Shown piece by piece: positions 33,930-41,996 of a stretch of DNA of 64,000 nucleotides (within the stretch, counting starts at the first letter, position 1; every line of letters starts with the position of its first letter). The position numbers were made by a program, and so were the translations under genes. Source of the stretch: Inquilinus limosus DSM 16000 (GTDB taxonomy: Bacteria; Pseudomonadota; Alphaproteobacteria; DSM-16000; Inquilinaceae); assembly GCF_000423185.1 (NCBI RefSeq), contig NZ_AUHM01000025.1, positions 1-64,000 on the forward strand. Reading direction: 5' to 3'. The notes below the pieces were generated by a model. It saw only the letters and a list, made by a program, of their open reading frames with translations. It was not told the DNA's origin and searched no databases.

Positions 33930-34844
33930 ATGAGCTGGCAACCGACCCGTGAGCCCGCCGTCGGCAAGACGCCCTGCCCCTTCGTCGAGACCGTGGTAAT
34001 CCCGCGCACCGCCGACATCGGCGGCTTCGAGGTGCGGCGCGCCGTGCCGTCGATGCAGAAGCGCTCGGTCGGGCCCTTCGTCTTCGTCGATGAGATGGGC
34101 CCGACCCTATTCGGCGCCGGCGAGGGCATCGACGTGCCGCCGCATCCGCATATCGGCCTGGCCACCGTCACTTATCTCTTCGCCGGCGAGCAGACCCATC
34201 GCGACAGCCTGGGCACGCGGCAGGTGATCCGCCCCGGCGACGTCAACTGGATGACCGCCGGCCGGGGCATCGCCCATTCCGAGCGCACGCCGCCGGCCCT
34301 GCGCGCCACCGGATCGACCCTGTTCGGGGTGCAGACCTGGGTCGCCCTGCCCGCCCCCTATGAGGAGGTGGCGCCCAGCTTCGCCCATCACGGCGCCGAC
34401 GACCTGCCGGTGATCGAAGATGCCGGCAAGACCGTGCGGCTGATCGTCGGCTCCGCCTATGGCGCCCGCTCGCCGGTGGCCACCTTCTCCGAGACCCTCT
34501 ATCTCGACGCGGCGCTCGAGGCCGGGGCGGTGCTGCCGCTGCCGGCCGAGCATGAGGAGCGGGCGGTCTATGTCGTCTCCGGCGGCGTCCGGATCGGCGG
34601 CGACGACTTCCCGCCGCAGCGCCTGCTGGTGCTGCGCCCCGGCGACAAGGTCGAGGTCGAGGCGCTGGAGGAGACGCGGCTGCTGGTGTTCGGCGGAGAG
34701 CCGCTCGACGGCCCGCGCAAGCTGTGGTGGAACTTCGTCGCCCGCAGCCGCGAGCGGATCGAGCAGGCCAAGCAGGACTGGCGCGAGGGCCGCTTCGGCG
34801 AGATCCCGGACGAGACCGAGAAGCTGCCGCTGCCGGAGCGGTGA
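33930..34844 (+). CDS. Pirin family protein
   Basis: A 304-residue bicupin of the pirin family. The iron-binding motif [15 protein letters not shown], further HRDSLG and [11 protein letters not shown] supply the metal ligands (His, His, His, Glu). The C-terminal cupin contains [17 protein letters not shown]. The ATG at 33930 is preceded by GAG-rich sequence and gives the standard N terminus; earlier in-frame codons overlap the divergent gene. Bacterial pirins are reported as quercetinase-like enzymes or redox regulators; the role here is unproven. Confidence 0.92.
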   Translation: MSWQPTREPAVGKTPCPFVETVVIPRTADIGGFEVRRAVPSMQKRSVGPFVFVDEMGPTLFGAGEGIDVPPHPHIGLATVTYLFAGEQTHRDSLGTRQVIRPGDVNWMTAGRGIAHSERTPPALRATGSTLFGVQTWVALPAPYEEVAPSFAHHGADDLPVIEDAGKTVRLIVGSAYGARSPVATFSETLYLDAALEAGAVLPLPAEHEERAVYVVSGGVRIGGDDFPPQRLLVLRPGDKVEVEALEETRLLVFGGEPLDGPRKLWWNFVARSRERIEQAKQDWREGRFGEIPDETEKLPLPER

Positions 34845-34858
34845 CCCGGGAGCCTTGT

Positions 34859-34892
34859 CCTTTCGTCAGGCCCGGGCATGCCAGGACGAAGG
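34859..34892. terminator. Hairpin between convergent pirin and paaK genes
   Basis: CCTTTCGTC (34859-34867) pairs with GACGAAGG (34885-34892) with one bulged base and contains the smaller GCCCGGGC palindrome. It is related in sequence to the class C repeats. No T-tract follows, so termination here is only a suggestion. Confidence 0.35.
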
Positions 34893-34908
34893 AGCAAGCC
34901 CCTCCTTC

Positions 34909-36210
34909 TCACCCCTTCGGCCGCTTGTCGATCACCCGCCTGGCCTTGCCGGCGGAGCGTTCGATGCTGCCGGGCGGCTGGATCACCACCCGGGCCGAGA
35001 CCCCGATCATGTCCTTGATCCGCAACGTCAGCCGCTCGGCCTGGGCCACGAGGCCGGCGCCGTCCCAATGCTCCGCCCGCGCCTCGGCCAGCACCGTCAT
35101 TTCATCCAGCCGCCCGGGGCGGCTGAGTTCGATGAGGAAATGGCCGCCGCACCAGTCGCAGGCCAGCAGCGCCTCCTCGATCTGGGTCGGGAAGACGTTG
35201 ACGCCGCGCAGGATGATCATGTCGTCGCAGCGGCCGGTCACCTTCTCCATCCGCCGCATTCCGGGCCGGGCGGTGCCGGGCAGCAGGCGGGTCAGGTCCC
35301 GCGTGCGGTAGCGGATGACCGGGAAGGCTTCCTTGGTCAGACAGGTGAAGACCAGCTCGCCCCTCTCGCCGTCCGGCAGCACGGCGCCGGTCTCGGGGTC
35401 GACCACCTCCGGCAGGAAATGGTCCTCCCAGACATGCAGCCCGTCCTTGGTCTCGACGCATTCCTGGGCGACGCCGGGGCCGATCACCTCCGACAGGCCG
35501 TAGATGTCGGTGGCGTCGAGGGCGAAGGCCTGCTCGATCTCCTGCCGCATGGCGTTGGTCCAGGGCTCGGCGCCGAAGATGCCGAAGCGCAGCGAGCTGT
35601 CGCGCGGGTCCAGGCCGCGGGCCTGGAAGCCGTCCAGGATCGCCAGCATGTAGCTGGGCGTGACCATGATCACGTCCGGCCTGAAGTCGGTGATCAGTTG
35701 GACCTGGCGTTCGGTCATGCCGCCAGAGACCGGGACCACGGTGCAGCCCAGCCGCTCCGCCCCGTAATGGGCGCCGAGGCCGCCGGTGAACAGGCCGTAG
35801 CCATAGGCGACATGCACGGTCATCCCCGGCCGCCCGCCGGCGGCGCGGATCGACCGCGCCATGACGTCGGCCCACATGTCGAGATCGGCCCGGGTGTAGC
35901 CGACCACGGTCGGCCTCCCGGTGGTGCCGGAGGAGGCGTGGATGCGGGCGATGCGGTCGCGCGGCACCGCGAACATGCCGAAGGGATAGGCGTCGCGCAG
36001 GTCCTGCTTGGTCGTGAACGGGAATCTCGCCAGATCCGGCAGGTCGCGGAAATCCGAGGGATGCACCCCCGCGGCGTCGAAGGCGCGGCGGTAATGCGGG
36101 ACGTTGTCGTAGGCATGGCGCAGCGTCCAGGACAGGCGTTCGCGCTGCAGCGCCATGATCTCGTCGCGTGACGCCCGCTCGGCCGCGTCCAGCCCCGGGA
36201 TCCCCGTCAT
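34909..36210 (-). CDS. paaK: Phenylacetate-CoA ligase
   Basis: A 433-residue acyl-adenylate-forming enzyme that activates phenylacetate with ATP and CoA, the first step of the aerobic phenylacetyl-CoA pathway. Diagnostic features are the P-loop SSGTTGRPTVVGYTRADLD, YGYGLFTGGLG, FGAEPWTNAMR, IYGLSEVIGPGV and the A8-region TGRCDDMIILRGVNVFP. Length matches PaaK (about 437). ATG 36210 follows GGAGG. It is third in paaG-paaI-paaK; the ring-epoxidase genes paaABCDE are not in the window. Confidence 0.96.
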   Translation of the reverse strand: MTGIPGLDAAERASRDEIMALQRERLSWTLRHAYDNVPHYRRAFDAAGVHPSDFRDLPDLARFPFTTKQDLRDAYPFGMFAVPRDRIARIHASSGTTGRPTVVGYTRADLDMWADVMARSIRAAGGRPGMTVHVAYGYGLFTGGLGAHYGAERLGCTVVPVSGGMTERQVQLITDFRPDVIMVTPSYMLAILDGFQARGLDPRDSSLRFGIFGAEPWTNAMRQEIEQAFALDATDIYGLSEVIGPGVAQECVETKDGLHVWEDHFLPEVVDPETGAVLPDGERGELVFTCLTKEAFPVIRYRTRDLTRLLPGTARPGMRRMEKVTGRCDDMIILRGVNVFPTQIEEALLACDWCGGHFLIELSRPGRLDEMTVLAEARAEHWDGAGLVAQAERLTLRIKDMIGVSARVVIQPPGSIERSAGKARRVIDKRPKG

Positions 36211-36231
36211 CGTTTCCTCCCCGTGCTGTTC

Positions 36232-36684
36232 CTAGTCTTCAGCCGCCCTGTCGATGAAGGAGCCGCCGACCGTCCGGGAATGGCCGCGGAACTCGGCGAT
36301 CACCGTCTCGCCGACCGCGACGCTGACGTCGTAGAGGCCCGAACGGCCGGAGCGCGCCACCTCCCGCGCCGTCGCCACCAGCCGGTCGCCCGCGGCCGCG
36401 GGGCGCAGGAAGGTGATGCTGCAATGCGCCGCCACCGTCCGGTCGCCGGCGGAGTTGCAGGCGAAGGCGAAGGCCGAATCCGCGAGGGTGAAGATGAAGC
36501 CCCCATGGGCGGTGCCGTGGCCGTTCGTCATGTCCGGACGGATGGTCATGGCCAGCCGCGCCATTCCGGGCCCGACCTCCAGGATCTCCATCCCCAGCGC
36601 CCGGCTGGCGCTGTCGTCGCGCCACATCGCCTCGGCCGCCGCCTTGGCGACCGCCTCGGCCTCCGCCCCCGTCGTCGCCTTCAT
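36232..36684 (-). CDS. paaI: Phenylacetate-pathway thioesterase PaaI
   Basis: A 150-residue hot-dog-fold acyl-CoA thioesterase that rescues CoA trapped in dead-end phenylacetate intermediates. The PaaI signature is present: NGHGTAHGGFIFTLADSAFA, with the catalytic Asp in LADS, then NSAGDRTVAAHCSITFLRPA. ATG 36684 overlaps the paaG stop in ATGA, giving tight coupling. paaK follows 21 bp later. Confidence 0.94.
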   Translation of the reverse strand: MKATTGAEAEAVAKAAAEAMWRDDSASRALGMEILEVGPGMARLAMTIRPDMTNGHGTAHGGFIFTLADSAFAFACNSAGDRTVAAHCSITFLRPAAAGDRLVATAREVARSGRSGLYDVSVAVGETVIAEFRGHSRTVGGSFIDRAAED

Positions 36685-37469
36685 CACGCCTGTCCCGTGA
36701 ACCTGGGCGGCCGCTTCTCCAGGAAGGCGCGCACGCCCTCGGCATAATCCGGCGTGCGCCCGGCCCGGCGCTGCAGGTCGCGCTCGAGGTCGAGCTGGGC
36801 GTCGAGGCTGTTGCCGGCCGACGCGTCGAGCGCCTGCTTGATCAGCGCCAGCCCCTGGGTCGGCTGGGAGGCGAGATGGGCGGTCAGCGCCTCGGCCTCG
36901 ATCATCAGCGCGCCGTCGTCCACCGCCTTCCAGATCAGGCCCCATTCCTCGGCCCTGTCCGCCGGCAGCGGCTCGGCCAGCAGCGCCAGGCCGCGCGCCC
37001 GGGCCTGGCCGACCAGCCGCGGCAGGACGTAGGTGCCGCCGGAATCCGGCACCAACCCGATCTTGGCGAAGGACTGGATGAATTTCGCCGATCGCGCGGC
37101 CAGCACGATGTCGCAGGCCAGCGCGACATTGGCTCCGGCCCCGGCGGCGACGCCGTTGACGGCGCAGACCACCGGCTTCGGCAGCCGGCGCAGGCGGCGG
37201 ATCAGCGGGTTGTACAGCCCCTCCAGCGTGGCGCCGAGATCGGGCGCCTCGCCGCCGGTGGCGCGGTCGTTCAGGTCCTGCCCGGCGCAGAAGCCGCGGC
37301 CCGCCCCGGTCAGCAGCACCGCCCGGCAGGCGGCATCGCCCTCGGCCTCGGCCAGCGCCTCGGCGAGGGCGCGGTGCATCTCCTCGTTGAAGGCGTTCAG
37401 CCGGTCCGGGCGGTTCAGCGTCAGCACCCGCCAGCCGTCGCGGCGATCGACAAGGACCGTTGGTTCCAC
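36684..37469 (-). CDS. paaG: 2-(1,2-epoxy-1,2-dihydrophenyl)acetyl-CoA isomerase
   Basis: A 261-residue crotonase-superfamily enzyme that turns the ring-epoxide into an oxepin-CoA. The oxyanion-hole regions are RGFCAGQDLNDR and NGVAAGAGANVALACDIVLA. VPDSGGTYVLPRLVG carries the catalytic Asp typical of PaaG rather than the Glu pairs of enoyl-CoA hydratases. The start is GTG 37469, preceded by GGAGG. It is first in the minus-strand paaG-I-K unit and divergent from paaZ. Confidence 0.92.
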   Translation of the reverse strand: MEPTVLVDRRDGWRVLTLNRPDRLNAFNEEMHRALAEALAEAEGDAACRAVLLTGAGRGFCAGQDLNDRATGGEAPDLGATLEGLYNPLIRRLRRLPKPVVCAVNGVAAGAGANVALACDIVLAARSAKFIQSFAKIGLVPDSGGTYVLPRLVGQARARGLALLAEPLPADRAEEWGLIWKAVDDGALMIEAEALTAHLASQPTQGLALIKQALDASAGNSLDAQLDLERDLQRRAGRTPDYAEGVRAFLEKRPPRFTGQA

Positions 37470-37510
37470 GGGCGCCCTCCTCCGGATGGACCCTTTGTTC
37501 CGGGCCTCTT

Positions 37511-37536
37511 GAATTGAACGATCGGTCGGTTAATTC
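37511..37536. promoter_or_regulatory. TetR/PaaR-type palindrome between paaG and paaZ
   Basis: A 26-bp imperfect palindrome begins GAATTGAACGATC and ends GGTCGGTTAATTC; 10 of 13 positions are symmetrical. The CGATCGGTCGGTT core resembles the ACCGACCG-type sites of TetR-family PaaR regulators. Its position in the divergent paa promoter supports a phenylacetyl-CoA-responsive operator. No paaR gene is in the window. Confidence 0.55.
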
Positions 37537-37603
37537 TTAGACCCGCACCCCGGCCTGTCAATCGCCAACCGACGTCGCGGACCGGGTGATCGGGAGGATG
37601 CCC

Positions 37604-39631
37604 ATGACCCCCATCCTGCAGAACTACGCCGAGGACCGCTGGATCGCCCCGGCCGAGGGCTTGGCCGACATCGCCAGCGCCATCGACGGCCGGGTGGTGG
37701 CCCGGCTGTCCAGCCGCGGCCTGGACTTCGCGGCGATGGTCCGCCACGCCCGCGAGGTCGGCGGCCCGGCGCTGCGCCGGCTGACCTTCCACCAGCGCGC
37801 CGACATGCTGAAGGCGCTGGCGCTCTACCTGTCGGAGCGGAAGGAGCCGCTCTACGCCCTCGCCGCCGACACCGGGGCGACGAAGCGGGACAACCTGATC
37901 GATGTCGACGGCGGCATCGGCACGCTGTTCGCCTATGCCTCGCGCGGGCGGCGCGAGCTGCCGAGCGAGCGCTTCCTGCTGGAGGATGGGGTCGAGAGGC
38001 TGTCCAAGGGCGGCAGCTTCGTCGGCGTCCACATCCTGACGCCGCTGACCGGCGTCGCGGTGCACATCAACGCCTTCAACTTCCCCTGCTGGGGCCTGCT
38101 GGAGAAGCTGTCGCCGGCGATCCTGGCCGGGGTGCCGGTGATCACCAAGCCGGCCTCGGCCACCGCCTATGTCGCCGAGGCGCTGGTGAAGCTGATCGTC
38201 GACTCCGGCATCCTGCCCGAAGGCAGCCTGCAATTCGTGGCCGGCAGCGCCGGCGACCTCTTGGACCACCTGACCGGGCAGGACCTGGTGGCCTTCACCG
38301 GCTCGATCGAGACATCGGAGAAGCTGCGCAACCACCCGGCGATCCTGCGCAACGCCGTGCGCTTCATCGCCGAGCGGGATTCGCTGAACGCCGCGGTGCT
38401 GGGCCCGGACGCGACGCCGGGGACGCCGGAATTCGACCTGTTCGTCAAGGAGGTGGTGCGCGAGATGACGGCGAAGGCCGGGCAGAAATGCACCGCCATC
38501 CGCCGCATCCTGGTGCCGCGGGCGCTGGAGCGGGAGGTGATCGCCGCCCTGTCGCAGAAGCTGTCCGGCATCTCGGCCGGCGACCCGCGGCAGGAGGGCA
38601 CGCGGATGGGGCCGCTGGTCAGCACCGCCCAGCGCGACGACGTCCGCGCCCGCATCGCCGAGCTGGCGGAGGAGGCGGAGATCGTGGCCGGCGACCCGAA
38701 AGCCGACGGCATCGCGGGCGGTACCTTCATGGCGCCGGTGCTGCTGCGCTGCACCGACCCGGCGCGGGCGCGCAAGGTGCACACGGTCGAGGCCTTCGGG
38801 CCGGTGGCGACGGTGATCGCCTATGACGGCCTGGACCAGGCGGTGGAGCTGGTGCGCCGCGGCGAGGGCAGCCTGGTGGCCTCGGTCTTCACCCATGACG
38901 ATTCGGTGGCCGACGCCCTGGTCTTCGGCTTGGCGCCGTTCCACGGCCGCATCCTGATCGTCGACCGCGACTGCGCCGGCGAGTCGACCGGCCATGGCTC
39001 GCCCCTGCCCGGGCTGGTGCATGGCGGCCCCGGCCGCGCCGGCGGCGGCGAGGAGTTGGGCGGCATCCGCGGCGTCCACCACTATCTGCAGCGCACCGCC
39101 CTGCAGGGTTCGCCGAGCCGCCTGGCCGCCCTGACGCGCAACTGGATCAAGGGCGCCCCGGCGCCGGTGCCGGCCACCCACCCGTTCCGCCGCAACTACG
39201 ACGAGCTGACGATCGGCGAGACGGTGGAGACCGGGCCGCGCACCATCACGCTGGCGGACATCGAGCACTTCGCCGATTTCACCGGCGACGCCTTCTACGC
39301 TCATATGGACGAGGAGGCGGCCAAGGCGAACCCGTTCTTCCCCGGCCGGGTGGCGCATGGCTACCTGATCCTGTCCTTCGCCGCCGGCCTGTTCGTCGAC
39401 CCGGCGCCCGGGCCGCTGCTGGCCAATTACGGCCTCGACAACCTGCGCTTCCTGAAGCCGGTGTCGCCCGGGGATTCGATCCGGGTGCGGCTGACGGTCA
39501 AGCGCAAGACCGCCGCCCGCATGCCGGAATACGGCGAGGTGCGCTGGGACGTCGAGGTGTTCAACCAGAACGACGAGACCGTGGCCCGCTACGACCTGCT
39601 GACCATGAGCGCGCGGCCGGCGGCGGCCTGA
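37604..39631 (+). CDS. paaZ: Bifunctional oxepin-CoA hydrolase / 3-oxo-5,6-dehydrosuberyl-CoA semialdehyde dehydrogenase
   Basis: A 675-residue two-domain enzyme that opens the oxepin ring and oxidises the resulting aldehyde. The N-terminal aldehyde dehydrogenase domain has its nucleophile at Cys296 (AGQKCTAIRR). The C-terminal MaoC-like hydratase domain has Asp562 and His567 in FADFTGDAFYAHMDE, matching the E. coli catalytic pair. Both functions are therefore intact. ATG 37604 is chosen for its spacing from GGGAGG at 37592-37597. The last 43 bases overlap the tail of the convergent DUF2243 gene. Confidence 0.97.
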   Translation: MTPILQNYAEDRWIAPAEGLADIASAIDGRVVARLSSRGLDFAAMVRHAREVGGPALRRLTFHQRADMLKALALYLSERKEPLYALAADTGATKRDNLIDVDGGIGTLFAYASRGRRELPSERFLLEDGVERLSKGGSFVGVHILTPLTGVAVHINAFNFPCWGLLEKLSPAILAGVPVITKPASATAYVAEALVKLIVDSGILPEGSLQFVAGSAGDLLDHLTGQDLVAFTGSIETSEKLRNHPAILRNAVRFIAERDSLNAAVLGPDATPGTPEFDLFVKEVVREMTAKAGQKCTAIRRILVPRALEREVIAALSQKLSGISAGDPRQEGTRMGPLVSTAQRDDVRARIAELAEEAEIVAGDPKADGIAGGTFMAPVLLRCTDPARARKVHTVEAFGPVATVIAYDGLDQAVELVRRGEGSLVASVFTHDDSVADALVFGLAPFHGRILIVDRDCAGESTGHGSPLPGLVHGGPGRAGGGEELGGIRGVHHYLQRTALQGSPSRLAALTRNWIKGAPAPVPATHPFRRNYDELTIGETVETGPRTITLADIEHFADFTGDAFYAHMDEEAAKANPFFPGRVAHGYLILSFAAGLFVDPAPGPLLANYGLDNLRFLKPVSPGDSIRVRLTVKRKTAARMPEYGEVRWDVEVFNQNDETVARYDLLTMSARPAAA

Positions 39632-40377
39632 GCCCTGCTCCAGCCGATGCAGCCGGCCGGGACGCCGGAGCCGCCGACCAGCAGCGCGCCGTGGCGGTAA
39701 AAGCTCCACCGCCGCTGCGGCGCGACCGCCACGACGACCACGCCCATCGCGGGGTCGGACCAGACCAGCCGGGCCTCCGCGGCATCCAGCGCGCCGAGCA
39801 CCTCCTGCGGCTCCAGACCGGGCCGGAACACCACGGTGGTGAAGGGCTGGCCGGGCGGCGGGCGCAGCGCCCAGGCGCCGGCGGCCCCGCTCACCCCGGC
39901 GAGGAGCAGGAGTCCGAGGACGGCCCCCTGTGTCGGCCCACCGGCGCCACGCCGCAGCACCAGCCAGCCCAGGGCCAGCGGCAGCAGGCCGAAGACCGCG
40001 AACCAGAGGAGATCCCAGGCCAGCGGGCTGGCGCTGTCGAGCCTGATGCGATGGAGGCCGAGCACCCAATGCGACAGCACGCCGTCGACCACGTGCCACA
40101 GGCCGAAACCGGCGAGGACGGCCGCGGACAGCGGCCCGCCGTCGTCGCCCGTCCGGCGTCCCCGCCACAGGCCCCAGAGCGCGACGGCCGCGATCACATA
40201 CATCAGCGCGTGGAAATAGCCGTCCCACAGCACCTGCATGCGCAGGTCACCGGCGCCCGGGACCAGGCTGAGCAGGTGGTGCCACTGCAGGATCTGGTGC
40301 AGCAGGATGCCGTCGAAGAAGCCGCCCAGGGCAAAGCCCAGCGCGACGCCCCATTTCGTCCGCGGCGATGGTCCCAT
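39589..40377 (-). CDS. DUF2243 membrane protein
   Basis: A 262-residue protein. The N-terminal DUF2243 region has four or five membrane helices with conserved histidines (GGFFDGILLHQILQWHHLLS, WDGYFHALMY, WHVVDGVLSHWVLGLHRIR). The C-terminal 80 residues form an extra soluble domain (QPFTTVVFRPGLEPQEVLGA...). The many membrane histidines suggest metal or heme contact, but no function is known. The stop lies inside paaZ, a 43-base tail-to-tail overlap. It is divergent from the DUF202 gene. Confidence 0.82.
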   Translation of the reverse strand: MGPSPRTKWGVALGFALGGFFDGILLHQILQWHHLLSLVPGAGDLRMQVLWDGYFHALMYVIAAVALWGLWRGRRTGDDGGPLSAAVLAGFGLWHVVDGVLSHWVLGLHRIRLDSASPLAWDLLWFAVFGLLPLALGWLVLRRGAGGPTQGAVLGLLLLAGVSGAAGAWALRPPPGQPFTTVVFRPGLEPQEVLGALDAAEARLVWSDPAMGVVVVAVAPQRRWSFYRHGALLVGGSGVPAGCIGWSRAQAAAGRALMVSRS

Positions 40378-40468
40378 GGCGGCCTCCCTTCACCGGGCCA
40401 ACGGGCGCCGGCGCCATCCGGCTCCACCGGGGTGTTGTCATGGCAGAGCCCCCTATCGGAGAGCCCGA

Positions 40469-40906
40469 ATGGCGGAGAGCAGCAGAGAAGAGGCGCGCCG
40501 GACGCGCCTGGCCGCCGACCGCACCGTGATGACGGCCGATATGACGGATTCCGCCGACCGCCGGACCGAGCTGGCGGCGAGCCGGACGGTGCTGGCAGCG
40601 GAGCGGACCTACGCCTCCTGGACCCAGCTCGGCCTCGGCGCGCTGGCCGCCGGCATCGGCAGCCGGAAGCTGCTGGAGGGGCTGGTGGCCGAGTGGATGA
40701 TCTTCGGCACCGGCACGCTGCTGGTGCTGTTCAGCGCCTTCTGCTTCGCCGCCGCGGTCTGGCGCAACCTGGCGCCGGGGGTGCCGCCGCCGCGGCCGGA
40801 TGTCCACCGCCTGCCGGCGGCCCTGCTGATCGCCGTCAACGGCTTTCTGGCCCTGGTCAGCGTCGCCGCCATGGTCGGCGTGTGGTTCGCGCCCCCGACC
40901 GGGTGA
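40469..40906 (+). CDS. DUF202 (YidH-like) membrane protein
   Basis: A 145-residue protein. A charged N-terminal half holds a repeated LAADRT/LAASRTVLAAERT pattern. DUF202 then starts with the conserved ERTYASWTQLGLGALAAGI and has three membrane helices. ATG 40469 follows GGAGAG. The function is not established. The repeated Arg-Thr register suggests a helical, possibly coiled N-terminal extension. Confidence 0.82.
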   Translation: MAESSREEARRTRLAADRTVMTADMTDSADRRTELAASRTVLAAERTYASWTQLGLGALAAGIGSRKLLEGLVAEWMIFGTGTLLVLFSAFCFAAAVWRNLAPGVPPPRPDVHRLPAALLIAVNGFLALVSVAAMVGVWFAPPTG

Positions 40907-40960
40907 GAGGCCGGTTAGCCAACGCCTCAGGATTGCGAATTATCCCGAGAATCCATATTT

Positions 40961-40990
40961 TGTGGACAATCTACAAATTGGTGGTCCACA
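40961..40990. promoter_or_regulatory. Inverted repeat overlapping the antitoxin start
   Basis: TGTGGAC (40961-40967) and GTCCACA (40984-40990) are exact complements. The right arm ends on the first base of the antitoxin ATG. A nested TTTGT...ACAAA pair lies between. This is the position expected for autorepression by a Phd/YefM antitoxin. Confidence 0.6.
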
Positions 40991-41253
40991 TGCGCGTCAC
41001 GACTGCAGATTTCATCAAGCGCTGGGGAACCCTCGCCGATCGCGCCCTCTCCGAACCCGTCACAATCACCAAGAACGGCCGGGACCGGCTGGTCATACTC
41101 TCGGCCGAAGAATACGAGCGTCTCAAGAGCCGGGATCGCCGCGTGGTGCGGGTCGAGGATGTGACGGACGAGGAGGCAGAGCTGATCGCAGGCGCTGAAG
41201 TCCCGGCGGAGCACGCCCATCTCGACGCCCTACTGGGTGATAAGCATTCGTGA
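40990..41253 (+). CDS. Phd/YefM-family type II antitoxin
   Basis: An 87-residue antitoxin. The N-terminal fold begins MRVTTADFIKRWGTLADRAL and continues EPVTITKNGRDRLVILSAEE, the recognisable Phd/YefM core that binds DNA as a dimer. The remaining acidic tail (EDVTDEEAELIAGAEV...) would wrap the toxin. The start codon overlaps the operator palindrome. The stop overlaps the next gene's GTG (GTGA), which marks a classic coupled TA pair. Confidence 0.88.
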   Translation: MRVTTADFIKRWGTLADRALSEPVTITKNGRDRLVILSAEEYERLKSRDRRVVRVEDVTDEEAELIAGAEVPAEHAHLDALLGDKHS

Positions 41254-41687
41254 CCTGGCCGACGCCGGCGCCCGGCCTCGTCATCCGCTACGCCTATCTC
41301 TGGGAAGAAGCCGCCCGTGCCGGCCGGGAGGAAGGCGAGAAGGACCGACCCTGCGCGGTGCTGCTGGTCCATCGGGAGGAAGACGGCCGGATCCGGGTCT
41401 ATGCATTGCCGATCACGCATTCGGCGCCGGCCGAGCCGGGGGACGGCATCGAGATCCCCACGGTCGTCAAGGAGCATCTCGGGCTCGACGATGCCCGTTC
41501 ATGGGTCATCCTGACCGAGGCTAACGTCTTCTACTGGCCCGGACCGGATCTGCGCTTCCCTCGTGAGAAGGGACCGGCCGGAGCCGCCTACGGGTTTTTG
41601 CCGCCTAAGCTGTTCCGTACGATACGGGACCGTTTTCTCGAATTGCGGAAGCAGCGGCGGGCGCAACTCGTGTCCCGGAGCGAGTGA
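41250..41687 (+). CDS. Putative toxin partner of the Phd-like antitoxin (PemK/MazF-like)
   Basis: A 145-residue protein with no signal peptide. The N-terminal segment PAPGLVIRYAYLWEEAARAG is followed by KDRPCAVLLVHREEDGRIRV and ALPITHSAPAEPGDGIEIP; the KDRPxxVL plus PITHS pattern resembles the beta-barrel core of PemK/MazF endoribonucleases. It is longer than typical MazF and has a basic C terminus (RDRFLELRKQRRAQLV). GTG 41250 overlaps the antitoxin stop. The family assignment is by motif only; the context strongly supports a toxin. Confidence 0.65.
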   Translation: MTWPTPAPGLVIRYAYLWEEAARAGREEGEKDRPCAVLLVHREEDGRIRVYALPITHSAPAEPGDGIEIPTVVKEHLGLDDARSWVILTEANVFYWPGPDLRFPREKGPAGAAYGFLPPKLFRTIRDRFLELRKQRRAQLVSRSE

Positions 41688-41769
41688 ACCGCCGCCCCAG
41701 GTGCACGCCGGTGCGACAAGAAATGCCGGACTTGGCTCCAAAGTAGTATTCCCCTGACGCACGGAAGGC

Positions 41770-41812
41770 GCATCATGTTCATGATGCTCGCGGCCCGGAA
41801 CCAAGGTCCGGG
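41770..41812 (+). promoter_or_regulatory. Two consecutive hairpins in the pqqA leader
   Basis: GCATCAT (41770-41776) pairs with ATGATGC (41781-41787) around a GTTC loop. CCCGGA (41794-41799) pairs with TCCGGG (41807-41812) around a 7-base loop. They lie 47-89 bases before pqqA and may stabilise the leader or control its translation. No known riboswitch consensus was recognised. Confidence 0.35.
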
Positions 41813-41858
41813 TCGAGGCGTCATCCGAAGAGAGCTTGCCCCTGACTGGAGGAGCCTC

Positions 41859-41939
41859 ATGAAACGCTGGAAGACACCGAAGATCCGCGAAATCTCCGTG
41901 GGCTGCGAGATCAACGCCTACGCCTGCGCGACCGTGTAA
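41859..41939 (+). CDS. pqqA: PqqA, precursor peptide of pyrroloquinoline quinone
   Basis: A 26-residue ribosomally made peptide, MKRWKTPKIREISVGCEINA followed by YACATV. The Glu and Tyr of the ExxxY core (EINAY) are cross-linked and become PQQ. A strong GGAGGAG lies at 41848-41854, and the position directly before pqqB makes the call secure despite the tiny size. A small hairpin follows at 41948, which may help keep pqqA expression above that of the downstream enzymes. Confidence 0.97.
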   Translation: MKRWKTPKIREISVGCEINAYACATV

Positions 41940-41947
41940 CGACACCC

Positions 41948-41963
41948 TCCGCCATGCGGCGGA
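41948..41963 (+). promoter_or_regulatory. Hairpin between pqqA and pqqB
   Basis: TCCGCC (41948-41953) pairs with GGCGGA (41958-41963) around an ATGC loop, nine bases after the pqqA stop. There is no T-tract. A partial terminator or 3'-end stabiliser here would explain high pqqA and lower pqqB-E expression, as known in other PQQ producers. Confidence 0.4.
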
Positions 41964-41996
41964 TCCGGCGAGGCTGCGGAAAGCGGGGCTGAGACC

